Source: CAYLXC01 sp964387865
GTDB taxonomy: Bacteria > Patescibacteriota > Microgenomatia > Daviesbacterales > UBA10151
Direction: 5' to 3'
Assembly (NCBI GenBank): GCA_964387865.1
Contig: CAYLXC010000005.1
Location: 1 to 45,923, forward strand
Length of the DNA: 45,923 nt
The stretch's first letter is position 1. Every line of letters begins with the position of its first letter. The position numbers and the translations under genes were made by a program. This document shows positions 21,750-29,353 of the stretch, in pieces. The notes below the pieces were generated by a model. The model searched no databases and had not been told where the DNA came from. It saw nothing but the letters and a program-made list of their open reading frames with translations.

Positions 21750-23155
21750 AAACTATACTCCATATTGACTTCAATTCTTATTTTGCAACTGTTGAACAGC
21801 AGGCTAATCCAAGATTAAGAGGTAAACCTATTGGGGTAACTGGCGGGGACAGGATTAAAAGGACTGTTTTGGGAGCAGCATCAATTGAGGCTAAAAAATA
21901 TGGGGTAAAAACAGGAATGCAAATTTGGGAAGCAAAAAGATTATGTCCAAATCTTATTTTAGTTCAGGGGGATTCTGATAAATATCTGGAAGTAACAAAG
22001 AGATTTTTGGCCATTATAAAAGACTACAGCCCATATGTGGAGGTATTTTCTATAGATGAGGTGTTTATGGAAATACCTACTGCTCGGGGTCCTGCCAGCT
22101 CGGTATCCCGCCGTGCATCCTCGCTCGTTTCACTCGCTGCGGCTACTCGTCGGGATCCCTCCTCGCTGTCACCCCTCGCTTTCGATATTAAAAGAAGAAT
22201 AAAAGAAGAGACTGGTGAGTGGATCACCTGTTCTATTGGCATCTCGTATAACAAACTTATGGCAAAGCTTGCCGGATCTTTGCAAAAACCGGATGGGTTG
22301 GTTGTAATTGCAAATGAGGAAGAAGCCATAAAAGTCTTGGATAAAATAGAGCTTGATGAAATTTGCGGAATTGGTCCAAGAATTAAAAAAAGGCTAAATA
22401 ATATGGGCATATTTGGTTTTGCTCAACTCAGAAAAGCTCCTTTAAAAGCTCTACTTGCATCATTTAAATCTTATGGGGAGATTTTATATAACATGGCCAG
22501 AGGGATAGATAACACACCCCTTATTCCTTTTTATGAAAAAGAAGAGGTGAAAAGTATAGGTCACAGGCACACAATTGACCATGATACTTCTGATCCAAAG
22601 GAGATAAAGCAGATTCTTCTTAAACTTACCGAACTTGTAGCCCGCAGACTCCGAGCTAAAAATCTTGTTGGGAAAACCGTACACTGCTGGTATCGGAACG
22701 CTTTATCCTACTCTGTCATTCCTGCGAAAGCAGGAATCCATATAAATAATTTATGGATCCCGGTACAAGAGCGGGATGACAATGGAAATTTTTCCGGAGA
22801 TGGAATGCCCGCTTCGCGAGGCGAGCAGATGACAATCCATCCCACCAGTGACGGCTTGGAAATCTTTAAAGCTGCCTGGGGCATTTTCTTAAAAATATGG
22901 GACCCTTCGACAGGCTCAGGGCAAGGAGGGGAAATCAGAATGATAGGGGTATCTATTTCTAACCTAAAACCCAAAAATCCCGAAAATTTAACCTTTTTAG
23001 AAGAAAAATTACGAGTGGAAAAAATTATTAAAACTTTGGATAAAATCAATGATAAATATGGTGAATTTACCCTGCAAAGAGGAATCCTTCTGGGTACATC
23101 AAAAATGCGCCGCATGCCCAATCCCTTTTTAGCAGATAGAAGGTTTAGACTGTAG
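21746..23155 (+). CDS. dinB: DNA polymerase IV with three in-frame repeat insertions
   Basis: Y-family polymerase for translesion synthesis. Motifs: HIDFNSYFATVEQQ, SIDEVFMEIP with the catalytic Asp-Glu, SIGISYNKLMAKLAG, and the helix-hairpin-helix CGIGPRIKKRL. The protein has 469 residues, against about 350-420 in the family. The excess is explained by insertions near residues 112-145, 319-359 and 385-395. Each is encoded by a palindromic repeat, and the frame stays open to a normal C-terminus. All polymerase motifs survive, so it may be active. ATG 21746 overlaps the preceding stop. Confidence 0.93.
   Translation: MKTILHIDFNSYFATVEQQANPRLRGKPIGVTGGDRIKRTVLGAASIEAKKYGVKTGMQIWEAKRLCPNLILVQGDSDKYLEVTKRFLAIIKDYSPYVEVFSIDEVFMEIPTARGPASSVSRRASSLVSLAAATRRDPSSLSPLAFDIKRRIKEETGEWITCSIGISYNKLMAKLAGSLQKPDGLVVIANEEEAIKVLDKIELDEICGIGPRIKKRLNNMGIFGFAQLRKAPLKALLASFKSYGEILYNMARGIDNTPLIPFYEKEEVKSIGHRHTIDHDTSDPKEIKQILLKLTELVARRLRAKNLVGKTVHCWYRNALSYSVIPAKAGIHINNLWIPVQERDDNGNFSGDGMPASRGEQMTIHPTSDGLEIFKAAWGIFLKIWDPSTGSGQGGEIRMIGVSISNLKPKNPENLTFLEEKLRVEKIIKTLDKINDKYGEFTLQRGILLGTSKMRRMPNPFLADRRFRL
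22079..22180. repeat. About 100-bp GC-rich imperfect palindrome inside dinB
   Basis: The left arm GCTCGGGGT...TATCCCG and the right arm CGGGATCCC...ACCCCTCGC are imperfect inverted copies. It adds about 34 residues rich in Ser, Arg and Ala between the catalytic Glu loop and the next helix, without breaking the frame. Confidence 0.75.
22715..22780. repeat. 66-bp double-stem palindrome inside dinB
   Basis: It starts GTCAT and ends ATGAC. The stems are ATTCCTGC/GCAGGAAT and a shorter CCCG/CGGG, joined through ATCCATATAAATAATTTATGG-type sequence. It is the same element type as 4206-4275. Translated, it reads SVIPAKAGIH, a hallmark of this repeat in proteins. Confidence 0.85.
22903..22921. repeat. 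19-bp CCCTTCGACAGGCTCAGGG-type repeat inside dinB
   Basis: Translated in frame as DPSTGSGQ. Related CTGAGCG-A/T-AGTCGAA sequences occur at 29332-29352 and 32239-32254, and diverged forms near 3424 and 26719. Confidence 0.8.
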
Positions 23156-23161
23156 GATGGC

Positions 23162-23551
23162 TTAATTTTTCTTCAGCGGGAATTTTAAATCCACTGCATG
23201 CATGGTTTCTGTATTTACGAAAAAAGCATAAGCAAGGCGCCGGGAATCACTTACCGACACTTCCAAAACAATATCTCCAGTCCAATCTCGGTTTAAACGA
23301 GTTTCCCTCCCAATATCAAAAATCCTAAATTTATCCACATAATAAATTTCAGGGGAGAACTCTATCTTAACTGTTTCATCTTTTCCCGCTACTAGTCTGA
23401 AGGCTCCAACGTTTTCGAAAGATCTTTGAACTTCCACCCAGCCGACACTCAGGCTAAATGCATCCAGTACTTGTCTTGTCCTCCTATCCGGCCAACTTTT
23501 GAAAGGTGAAAAACGTGACAGCTCTTTATAAACTACCTCTATTTCTTGCAT
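23162..23551 (-). CDS. Hypothetical protein, 129 residues
   Basis: A soluble, beta-rich protein with no signal peptide. Visible stretches are SFENVGAFRLVAGKDETVKIEF and LNRDWTGDIVLEVSVSDSRRLAYAFF. No family is recognised. It has an extended -10 box seven bases before the ATG and converges with dinB, ending seven bases from it. Expression as a single leaderless gene is likely. Confidence 0.65.
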   Translation of the reverse strand: MQEIEVVYKELSRFSPFKSWPDRRTRQVLDAFSLSVGWVEVQRSFENVGAFRLVAGKDETVKIEFSPEIYYVDKFRIFDIGRETRLNRDWTGDIVLEVSVSDSRRLAYAFFVNTETMHAVDLKFPLKKN

Positions 23552-23558
23552 TGTGGCT

Positions 23559-23567
23559 ATTTTAACA
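23559..23567 (-). promoter_or_regulatory. Extended -10 box of the 23551 gene
   Basis: TGT followed by TAAAAT on the minus strand, seven bases before the ATG. Confidence 0.65.
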
Positions 23568-23575
23568 AAAAATAT

Positions 23576-23605
23576 TTGATAATCAAGATCCTCAAATGTT
23601 AGAAT
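23576..23605 (+). promoter_or_regulatory. Promoter of the UDP-glucuronate decarboxylase gene
   Basis: TTGATA, 18-base spacer, TAGAAT, ending 13 bases before the ATG at 23619. It runs back to back with the promoter of the 23551 gene. Confidence 0.65.
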
Positions 23606-23618
23606 GTTTTAATATTAT

Positions 23619-24554
23619 ATGAAAATATTAGTTACTGGAGGGGCTGGGTTTTTAGGCTCACACCTTTGCGATAAGTTAATTGAGCAGGGCCATCAGGTAA
23701 TTTGCGTGGATAATCTTTCAACAGGGGATCGAAAAAATATAGAGCATCTGAAAGATAACCCTAATTTTATATTTTTGCAGCATGATGTAACTGAAATAAA
23801 TGATGACACAAAAATTGACCAGATTTATCACCTGGCATCTCCTGCTTCCCCAAATATTAATAATCCCAAAAGTTACATCGCACTTTCTTTTGAAACCATG
23901 CAAGTTAATACCTTGGGTACATGGAAACTCTGCGAGAAAGCTGTATCCACGGGTGCAAAATTCCTATTTGCTTCAACATCCGAAGTTTACGGAGATCCAT
24001 TGGAACATCCTCAAAAAGAAACTTACAGAGGTAATGTTTCAACAACAGGACCAAGGGCAGTTTATGATGAATCCAAAAGATTTGGTGAAACAATTACTTC
24101 AGCATTTGTCCGCTCAAAAAATCTTAATGGTGTAATTGTCAGAGTATTTAACACTTATGGTCCCAGGATGGCAGCGGATGGAAGGGTGGTTATCAATTTT
24201 GTAACTGCTGCCATGGAAGGCAAACCCCTGCCTGTTTATGGTGATGGTAAGCAAACCAGATCCTTTTGTTTTGTATCAGACATGGTGGACGGACTAATAG
24301 CAGCTATGGAAAAAGGGGGCAAAGGAGATGTCTACAATTTGGGAAATCCAGATGAATTCTCCATCTTAGAGCTTGCTGATAAAGTTAGAAGGCTTACAAA
24401 TTCCAAATCAGATATGGAATACCACCCGCTCCCCGAAGATGATCCTAAAAGAAGATGCCCGGATATAACAAAAGCTAAACAAATATTAGGCTGGGAACCG
24501 ACAATCGGGCTTGATGATGGACTCAAAAAATTAATTGAATCAAATCCCCTATAA
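23619..24554 (+). CDS. UDP-glucuronate decarboxylase (UDP-xylose synthase) type SDR
   Basis: An extended short-chain dehydrogenase of 311 residues that converts UDP-glucuronate to UDP-xylose, a sugar donor for surface glycans. NAD binding is at VTGGAGFLGSHLCD. The UXS-like segments HLASPASP, STSEVYGDPLEHPQ, the active-site YDESKRFGE and RVFNTYGPRM are present, as is GDGKQTRSFCFVSDMV. UXS enzymes usually carry YDEGKR; the Gly-to-Ser change leaves a related NDP-sugar epimerase possible. It probably supplies the glycosyltransferases of the window. Confidence 0.9.
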   Translation: MKILVTGGAGFLGSHLCDKLIEQGHQVICVDNLSTGDRKNIEHLKDNPNFIFLQHDVTEINDDTKIDQIYHLASPASPNINNPKSYIALSFETMQVNTLGTWKLCEKAVSTGAKFLFASTSEVYGDPLEHPQKETYRGNVSTTGPRAVYDESKRFGETITSAFVRSKNLNGVIVRVFNTYGPRMAADGRVVINFVTAAMEGKPLPVYGDGKQTRSFCFVSDMVDGLIAAMEKGGKGDVYNLGNPDEFSILELADKVRRLTNSKSDMEYHPLPEDDPKRRCPDITKAKQILGWEPTIGLDDGLKKLIESNPL

Positions 24555-25361
24555 TGGAAGCACTCTTTTTTTAAATATATACTCTGCAATTCCGTTGCTG
24601 ATAAGTTTTATGCCCTCTGGTGAAGGATGAATAAAATCATGAGAGTCTATATAGTCTGCCCTGCCGTCACCTTTTTCATCAAGTGACTGCTCATATATGT
24701 TAATTAAGGGAATTTTATGAGATTTAGCATATTCTATGTGGTTTTTGATGTAGGATATACGCTCCTTTGCCCAGCTTACTCTTTCCTCGGTTGTTAAATT
24801 AACCACTCCTTCCGCATACCTTAGCTTGTATGGTGAGACAGTTGCAATAAATACAATCACGCTTGTAGGCTTTATTCCTCTAATAATTTTGGTAATCTTA
24901 TCCAAAGTTTCAGTTTGTTTTTTTAATGCCTCATCAATAGGGAGATTAATAGGATTGTTTCCAAAAGATTCTATTAGAATAACATCAAAATTCTTACTCA
25001 TAACCGGAAACAGGCTTTCATTCCCTCTGATAGAACCTTTTTCCAGCCCGTCGGGAACAGTCAGGATATTAGTTGACCCGATTCCATAATTTAAAATATT
25101 TATTTCCTTTTTTGGATAATATTTTTTTAAATATTTTTTAATGTCCGAACCATCTCCTAAAAATTGTGTCATGGAATCACCAACTAAAACTAAAGTGTAG
25201 GTTGAGTTTGGTTTTACAAATGTGGGGAATTCATCTGGTTTTGTAAACTTGGAGCGGATTGCGTAAAGCTGATCTGCAAAAGCTCTCTCCAAAGAAAGTA
25301 AGGGGTTAAAGTTAAATGAGATTAGTAAACTGCAGCAAAAAGAAATTATTAAAGAGTTCAT
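24549..25361 (-). CDS. Exported SGNH/GDSL-type hydrolase
   Basis: The 270-residue protein begins with a hydrophobic segment (LIISFCCSLLISF). The SGNH blocks are in order: LVGDSMTQ (nucleophile Ser), NYGIGSTN (Gly), ESFGNNP (Asn), and DFIHPSPEG (catalytic Asp and His). Such enzymes remove acyl or acetyl groups from lipids or polysaccharides. It overlaps the convergent UDP-glucuronate decarboxylase gene by six bases and has TATAAT eight bases before its ATG. Polysaccharide deacylation is a possible role given its neighbours. Confidence 0.88.
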   Translation of the reverse strand: MNSLIISFCCSLLISFNFNPLLSLERAFADQLYAIRSKFTKPDEFPTFVKPNSTYTLVLVGDSMTQFLGDGSDIKKYLKKYYPKKEINILNYGIGSTNILTVPDGLEKGSIRGNESLFPVMSKNFDVILIESFGNNPINLPIDEALKKQTETLDKITKIIRGIKPTSVIVFIATVSPYKLRYAEGVVNLTTEERVSWAKERISYIKNHIEYAKSHKIPLINIYEQSLDEKGDGRADYIDSHDFIHPSPEGIKLISNGIAEYIFKKRVLPL

Positions 25362-25369
25362 CTATTTAA

Positions 25370-25375
25370 ATTATA
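25370..25375 (-). promoter_or_regulatory. -10 box of the SGNH hydrolase gene
   Basis: Consensus TATAAT on the minus strand, eight bases before the ATG at 25361. Confidence 0.7.
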
Positions 25376-25386
25376 TACACTTACTT

Positions 25387-25415
25387 TTGCCAAATTGAAA
25401 GCCAACTGATAAAAT
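25387..25415 (+). promoter_or_regulatory. Promoter of tRNA-Arg(TCT)
   Basis: TTGCCA, 17-base spacer, TAAAAT, ending nine bases before the mature tRNA 5' end. Confidence 0.7.
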
Positions 25416-25424
25416 TAGAAATAA

Positions 25425-25497
25425 GCGCCCGTAGCTTAACGGATAGAGCAAACGCGTTCTAAGCGTTAGGTTGGGTGTTCGAATCACCCCGGGCGCG
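25425..25497 (+). tRNA. tRNA-Arg(TCT)
   Basis: The acceptor stem GCGCCCG/CGGGCGC is perfect. The D arm is GCTT/GAGC with GG in the loop. The anticodon stem AACGC/GCGTT encloses GTTCTAA, giving TCT. The T arm is GGGTG/CACCC around TTCGAAT. The discriminator is G and CCA is not encoded. Confidence 0.95.
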
Positions 25498-25565
25498 CAA
25501 CGTACGAAATTAAAAATTTCTACGTTGCTGGAACGTTTAATTTCTGAAAGAAATTATTACGTTCC
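25497..25565 (+). other. Two strong hairpins directly after tRNA-Arg
   Basis: GCAACGTA...TACGTTGC (25497-25528) and GGAACGT...ACGTTCC (25530-25565), each with an AT-rich inner stem containing GAAATT or TAATTTCT. The first begins at the tRNA discriminator. They could act as processing or termination structures. Confidence 0.6.
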
Positions 25566-25599
25566 GCACACACATTCTGCCATATCCTGCTCCTAAGAG

Positions 25600-25854
25600 A
25601 TGTTCTACGTTTACATACTTCAAAGTACTAAAGATAAAAGTCTATACATAGGTTATACAACTGACTTAAAGAAAAGATTCACTGACCATAACAATGGTTT
25701 ATCTCTGGCCACAAAATACAAAAGACCTTATAAATTGCTATTTTACGAAGCATTTACAAATAGAATTGATGCTAAACACAGAGAAACTTATCTAAAAAGC
25801 GGCTGGGGATTCAGAAGTATTAAGAAATTACTGAAAAAAAGTCTACTTTTATAA
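25600..25854 (+). CDS. GIY-YIG domain mini-protein
   Basis: The 84-residue UvrC-like nuclease domain has VYILQS and LYIGYT as the GIY-YIG pair, followed by LKKRFTDHNNG with the conserved Arg, and KYKRPYKLLFYEAF. Single-domain members of this type (often called YhbQ/COG2827-like) are common in small genomes; their role is poorly known, perhaps repair or mobile-element related. A second, divergent copy lies at 33894-34151. No promoter is clear. The preceding hairpins separate it from the tRNA. Confidence 0.88.
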   Translation: MFYVYILQSTKDKSLYIGYTTDLKKRFTDHNNGLSLATKYKRPYKLLFYEAFTNRIDAKHRETYLKSGWGFRSIKKLLKKSLLL

Positions 25855-25883
25855 TTGCAGATCAAAACCATGTAACCCTGAAA

Positions 25884-26024
25884 GTTGTAGCTTCAGAATC
25901 AGACCTGCCTTGCCGGCAGGCAGGACACCCCTTAATTACCACCAATCCTGCTGAAAGATTTGTAGTTTAGTAAAAATCTCTTATTTTTTGAACAATTTTT
26001 CTATGGTTTTGTCAAAGCCATCCC
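25884..26024. repeat. Copy A of a duplicated segment, carrying a broken gene end
   Basis: 141 bases nearly identical to 29354-29526, without the 30-odd base insertion of the other copy. On the minus strand, 26024-25981 encodes the final residues DGFDKTIEKLFKK of the 29483 gene and its stop, with nothing of the rest. The stretch also has a CCTGCC/GGCAGG hairpin. Confidence 0.85.
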
Positions 26025-26051
26025 ATAGTTTGTTTTTAACACCTAAAGTAG

Positions 26052-26057
26052 TATAAT
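26052..26057 (+). promoter_or_regulatory. -10 box of the 26065 gene
   Basis: Consensus TATAAT, seven bases before the ATG at 26065. An out-of-frame ATG at 26061 would lie at or before the predicted transcript start. Confidence 0.7.
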
Positions 26058-26064
26058 TTCATGT

Positions 26065-26679
26065 ATGGCTGTCGAGAATCCATCGAATTGGGATCATTAT
26101 CATTTTGTAGAGCGGCCTACTCCTCAACGTCTTAATACTGAGCTTCGCCAGTTGTTTGCTCAATTACCGTATAGTCCTCTGCAAAGATGGATCAATACCC
26201 CCAGTGATTTGCGTGAACCTACTGGAGAATTTGTTGATGAATTCATGGTCGGTTTAGCAAGAAGGGCGGAATCGGAAACCTTGACTATATTAACAAAAAA
26301 ATTAGCAACACTACTTCTCCACGCTCCAATAACGTATAGTTTTCGACAGTTCATTATTGATGAGTTTACTTTTCAATATCAAGCTGGTGTTGATCAAGAA
26401 AGACTTTCAGATCTTAGTCTGATCTGGATTTTAGATCGGGATGAACCCGCAAGTGGAGGGATATTCGATCCGAAAAAAGTAAAAGATTTTGAGAAAAAAG
26501 GCTATAAAGAATTATCAGATTTTCATCCAGCAAATGAACGCTTATTAGGCGCAATTGGGCAAGAACATCTTGATGAGTATTTAAAAGATAGGAGGGAAAA
26601 AGGGATAAAAACTAACAGAGAAAAACTACTAACACAATGGGAAGAGGAGTTTTCGGAACGATATGGTGAAGAACCATAA
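26065..26679 (+). CDS. Hypothetical protein, 204 residues
   Basis: A soluble, largely helical protein of unknown family. Recognisable stretches are a Trp/His-rich start (NPSNWDHYHFVERP), a central hydrophobic helix (LTILTKKLATLLLHAP), and a charged C-terminal third (KDRREKGIKTNREKLL, QWEEEFSERYGEE). No export signal is seen. The gene has its own TATAAT box at leaderless spacing. It lies in the accessory stretch just after the duplicated segment, so recent acquisition is possible. Confidence 0.65.
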   Translation: MAVENPSNWDHYHFVERPTPQRLNTELRQLFAQLPYSPLQRWINTPSDLREPTGEFVDEFMVGLARRAESETLTILTKKLATLLLHAPITYSFRQFIIDEFTFQYQAGVDQERLSDLSLIWILDRDEPASGGIFDPKKVKDFEKKGYKELSDFHPANERLLGAIGQEHLDEYLKDRREKGIKTNREKLLTQWEEEFSERYGEEP

Positions 26680-26791
26680 TCCACTTGAGAAATAACTTCT
26701 TGGAGCTTTTTGCATCCCTGTGGTGAGCCCAGTCGAACCATCAACCGAAGCAAAACTAATCGGTTTCTTTTCTTCTTATTTATTCAAGGGG

Positions 26792-26890
26792 TTAATCATT
26801 ACCATTTTCATCGCTGATTGTTAAATTTCTAAAGTAACTCGCATCTACATTCATTTTTTCAAGAAACTTCTGGACTCCAGGGAATTCTTT
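26792..26890 (-). other. In-frame coding-like tail after the Tat glycosidase stop
   Basis: Directly after the TAA of the 26891 gene, the same frame stays open for 32 codons (starting KEFPGVQKFLEKMN, ending SDENGND) to a second TAA. The composition looks protein-like. It could be a relic of a longer C-terminus or of another gene. No function is assigned. The rest of 26680-26791 shows only a diverged GAGCCCAGTCGAA repeat piece. Confidence 0.35.
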
Positions 26891-28279
26891 TTAATAATGA
26901 ATAATAATTTTTTGAGGCCCTACCAGATATTCTTTTACTTTAGGCCTTAATTCTACAAATCCCACCTCTCCTGTTGGTTGACCGGTTGTATAAAAAGGTT
27001 TATCACCTTCCTGCATGGGGAATTGAATTTTTTTATCACCCTCGAGTCTTGACCCGATAGCTGTAAAAGTTATCCCATCCGTACGCCTTGCTTTAACGGC
27101 AAGAGTATCTTTTTCAAATATTATTTCTTTTTGTATTATCCCCTGATACAAAGCCGCAAGATTCTTATATGCAATATATGTATCTCTTGGAAGTAGCCTG
27201 CCATTCTCGACCTTCATTAGAGAATGATCAGGTCTTCCCCAATCCAAAGCAGAATACCAAGAAATTGCGTCAGCCTGGCCTGTTGCCAAACCCACTAAAA
27301 GTCTCAAGATTACGCCTCCTTCTGCAAGCTCTCTGTCTGTTACCTCATCTTTATAGTGATCAGTCGGATTCCCTGTTTCTGTTACTTCATATGGCAAGTG
27401 ACCCATGCCAAGTTCTTCCATCTTCTTTCTCATAAATCTAATTCTTTGGGGAAATCCCTCAACAGATCCGTAGTTATGGTCAGATACTCCATCAAATGGG
27501 AAGTTACCCCTTGCTTTCCTAATTAACTCTTCAAGATATTCCCCATCTCCATAATGGGCAAGTCCCGGGGTTGAAATATGTATACTGCTAATTTTCATTG
27601 ATCTTGCTTCCTGCCTGATTAAATGGGCTATCTTAAGAATAATTCCTGGCTTGTCAGCTTTTGTGGCGCTTTCTATATTTGGTTCATTCCCCACAATGAT
27701 ATTTCTGACATCATATGAAAGAAGCAATCTTATCCCATCCAAAAAGCTGCCCTCCTCAAACATATCGGTTTCTACTACTGAGGTGACTTTCTGTCCGAAA
27801 TGAATAGCAAATATAGTTCTGTCAACTACCCTTATTAACGCTTCATCATCTTTGCGAAAATCAGCAAAGCGGGGATTATTTGCGAAAAGTGGAACTATTT
27901 GTCCGTTACTTTCAAAGGTTGGATTCCAAGGTTTAAACGCAAAAGTGAAGCTCCCAAGATTTAGTTGTTCAAACTCTTCAAAAACACTTTCATTTACAAG
28001 ACCTAAACCGGTTTCCCTTTGATTTGGTCGCGAAGTTCCAAGTATTTTTTCCAGCGGGCTAGGTTCGTAAATAGGTTGAGTTGATTGTGCCATGACCCGC
28101 CTTAGGGTAGAAGCTTCAATAGCCTCACTCACGCTTCGCATAGGAATTAAGGGTAAGCTCCTGTAACGATGATTTGGCTTTGATATCCCTACTCCATAGG
28201 CAGCACCAAGCCCTATTAAAGTTAGGGCAAAACGTCTTAAAAAATCCCTGCGTGTTAAAGCAGGACGAGAACGTTCCAT
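26891..28279 (-). CDS. Tat-signal glycoside hydrolase-like protein
   Basis: The 462-residue protein starts with a twin-arginine signal: TRRDFLRRF followed by the hydrophobic ALTLIGLGAAYGVG. This directs folded export through TatC. The rest looks like a TIM-barrel glycosidase, with IIVGNEPNIE (proposed acid/base Glu), SDHNYGS and YEVTETGNP (proposed nucleophile Glu), and a small beta C-terminal domain. It differs in sequence from the Sec-exported glycosidase at 18289. A TATAGT box lies 14 bases before the ATG. The substrate is unknown. Confidence 0.78.
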   Translation of the reverse strand: MERSRPALTRRDFLRRFALTLIGLGAAYGVGISKPNHRYRSLPLIPMRSVSEAIEASTLRRVMAQSTQPIYEPSPLEKILGTSRPNQRETGLGLVNESVFEEFEQLNLGSFTFAFKPWNPTFESNGQIVPLFANNPRFADFRKDDEALIRVVDRTIFAIHFGQKVTSVVETDMFEEGSFLDGIRLLLSYDVRNIIVGNEPNIESATKADKPGIILKIAHLIRQEARSMKISSIHISTPGLAHYGDGEYLEELIRKARGNFPFDGVSDHNYGSVEGFPQRIRFMRKKMEELGMGHLPYEVTETGNPTDHYKDEVTDRELAEGGVILRLLVGLATGQADAISWYSALDWGRPDHSLMKVENGRLLPRDTYIAYKNLAALYQGIIQKEIIFEKDTLAVKARRTDGITFTAIGSRLEGDKKIQFPMQEGDKPFYTTGQPTGEVGFVELRPKVKEYLVGPQKIIIHY

Positions 28280-28471
28280 GTAGGGTGTAATTTACTATAT
28301 GAAGTATTCAATTTGCAACATGGGGCTTAAGTAATATTGAAAAGTCAAATCTTCCCTTTTTCGCATAGTCGGGAGTGTCCGTTCATAACCCTGTTATGCT
28401 TTGCGAAGCAAATATCTCTCTGGGGGCGCCACGTAATAATTTCTTTCAGGAATGAATTAAAGTATGTTCTT

Positions 28472-28909
28472 TTAGCTTTGTTCTTGTAGAATCTTGAGGA
28501 AATCATTCGGTGTAATAAGATTAACCCCTTGATAGATTCTTCCAACCTTTCTAAGTAATGGCCCATCTCCGGTTACCAGATAATCTGCTTTTGCGCTGAC
28601 TGCCGTAGCAAGAACTAGATCATCTTCAGGACTGGTAGTAACACCCTCTATATCTTCTGTAATTAACACTTGTTTTGCTCGGAATTGAAGGAGCGCTTGC
28701 GCACGGGATATTTCCTGGGGACTGAGATGTTTAGTGAAATATGGTTTGTGTAGTAAGTCTTTCACCTCATTACGTATATGCTTAGATGTTATGAGAGTAA
28801 AAATTTCTTTTCGCCATAGTCTAAGCAATGAACCAGGAACGCTGTTAGGATTACGAAATCCCAAAATACCTGAGGCAAGAGTATTAGCATCCAGAACTGC
28901 GGATATCAT
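28472..28909 (-). CDS. PIN-domain toxin (COG1569 type)
   Basis: The 145-residue PIN domain has the first acidic residue in AVLDANTLAS, then PEDDLVLATAV and YLVTGDGPLL, which supply the remaining metal-binding acids. PIN toxins cleave RNA and are silenced by a partner antitoxin. Its ATG overlaps the stop of the Phd-like antitoxin by four bases (ATGA), the usual order of antitoxin first. No key acid is obviously missing. The region downstream to 28280 has no gene, only a small hairpin TGCTT/AAGCA. Confidence 0.85.
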   Translation of the reverse strand: MISAVLDANTLASGILGFRNPNSVPGSLLRLWRKEIFTLITSKHIRNEVKDLLHKPYFTKHLSPQEISRAQALLQFRAKQVLITEDIEGVTTSPEDDLVLATAVSAKADYLVTGDGPLLRKVGRIYQGVNLITPNDFLKILQEQS

Positions 28910-29220
28910 AGAGAATTACGAGAGGCGAGGTTTTTTCGGCGATTTTCTGTCCGAACCTGCTTTAGCGCTCTATTAACCTCTTGTTCAATCTCTTGAGCTG
29001 GCACGTCCTTAAACTTTTCACCAATCTCATCAAGAATGGCAAAATTTTGCTCTCTTTGCTCTTCAAGCTGGGTAAATCTCTCTAAATCCTCAGCCGAGAT
29101 AACAGCTGCCACAGGAATTCCGCTTTTTTCTACAACAACTCGAGTCTGATTGCGAAATACCTTATTTAATAGTTGACTCCATTGGGCTCTTACATCTGAT
29201 GCTTTCATTACTTGTGTCAT
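28906..29220 (-). CDS. Phd/YefM-type antitoxin
   Basis: The 104-residue protein has the Phd/YefM N-terminal DNA-binding fold (KASDVRAQWSQLLNKVF, VVVEKSGIPVAAVISAEDLERF). A long charged helix then probably wraps around the PIN toxin, which starts inside its last codons. ATG 29220 has GGAGGTGA seven bases upstream, one of the few clear ribosome sites at a first gene. The leader and promoter carry repeated GTAC sites, suggesting autoregulation by the complex. Confidence 0.88.
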   Translation of the reverse strand: MTQVMKASDVRAQWSQLLNKVFRNQTRVVVEKSGIPVAAVISAEDLERFTQLEEQREQNFAILDEIGEKFKDVPAQEIEQEVNRALKQVRTENRRKNLASRNSL

Positions 29221-29246
29221 AGGTTCACCTCCAATCTTTTAAAATG

Positions 29247-29286
29247 GTACTTCGTACACAGTAGTACAAATTAGTACAAAAGTCAA
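29247..29286 (-). promoter_or_regulatory. Promoter and GTAC-repeat operator of the PIN/Phd pair
   Basis: TTGACT, 17-base spacer, TACTGT at 29286-29258 on the minus strand. GTAC occurs four times, at 29247, 29254, 29264 and 29274, spaced 7, 10 and 10 bases, covering the spacer and transcript start. Confidence 0.65.
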
Positions 29287-29353
29287 GAACCATGCGTAGC
29301 CGCGTTTGACGCGGTAGCCTTAAAAGTCAGAGACCCTGAGCGTAGTCGAATGG

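Noticed and set aside
22708..23121. 137-codon minus-strand frame across dinB
   Set aside because: It is a shadow of the dinB gene, kept open because the inserted palindromes read open on both strands; no promoter or ribosome site.
28345..28566. 73-codon minus-strand frame after the PIN toxin
   Set aside because: Overlaps the end of the PIN toxin gene in another frame, has no promoter or ribosome site, and a mixed composition.
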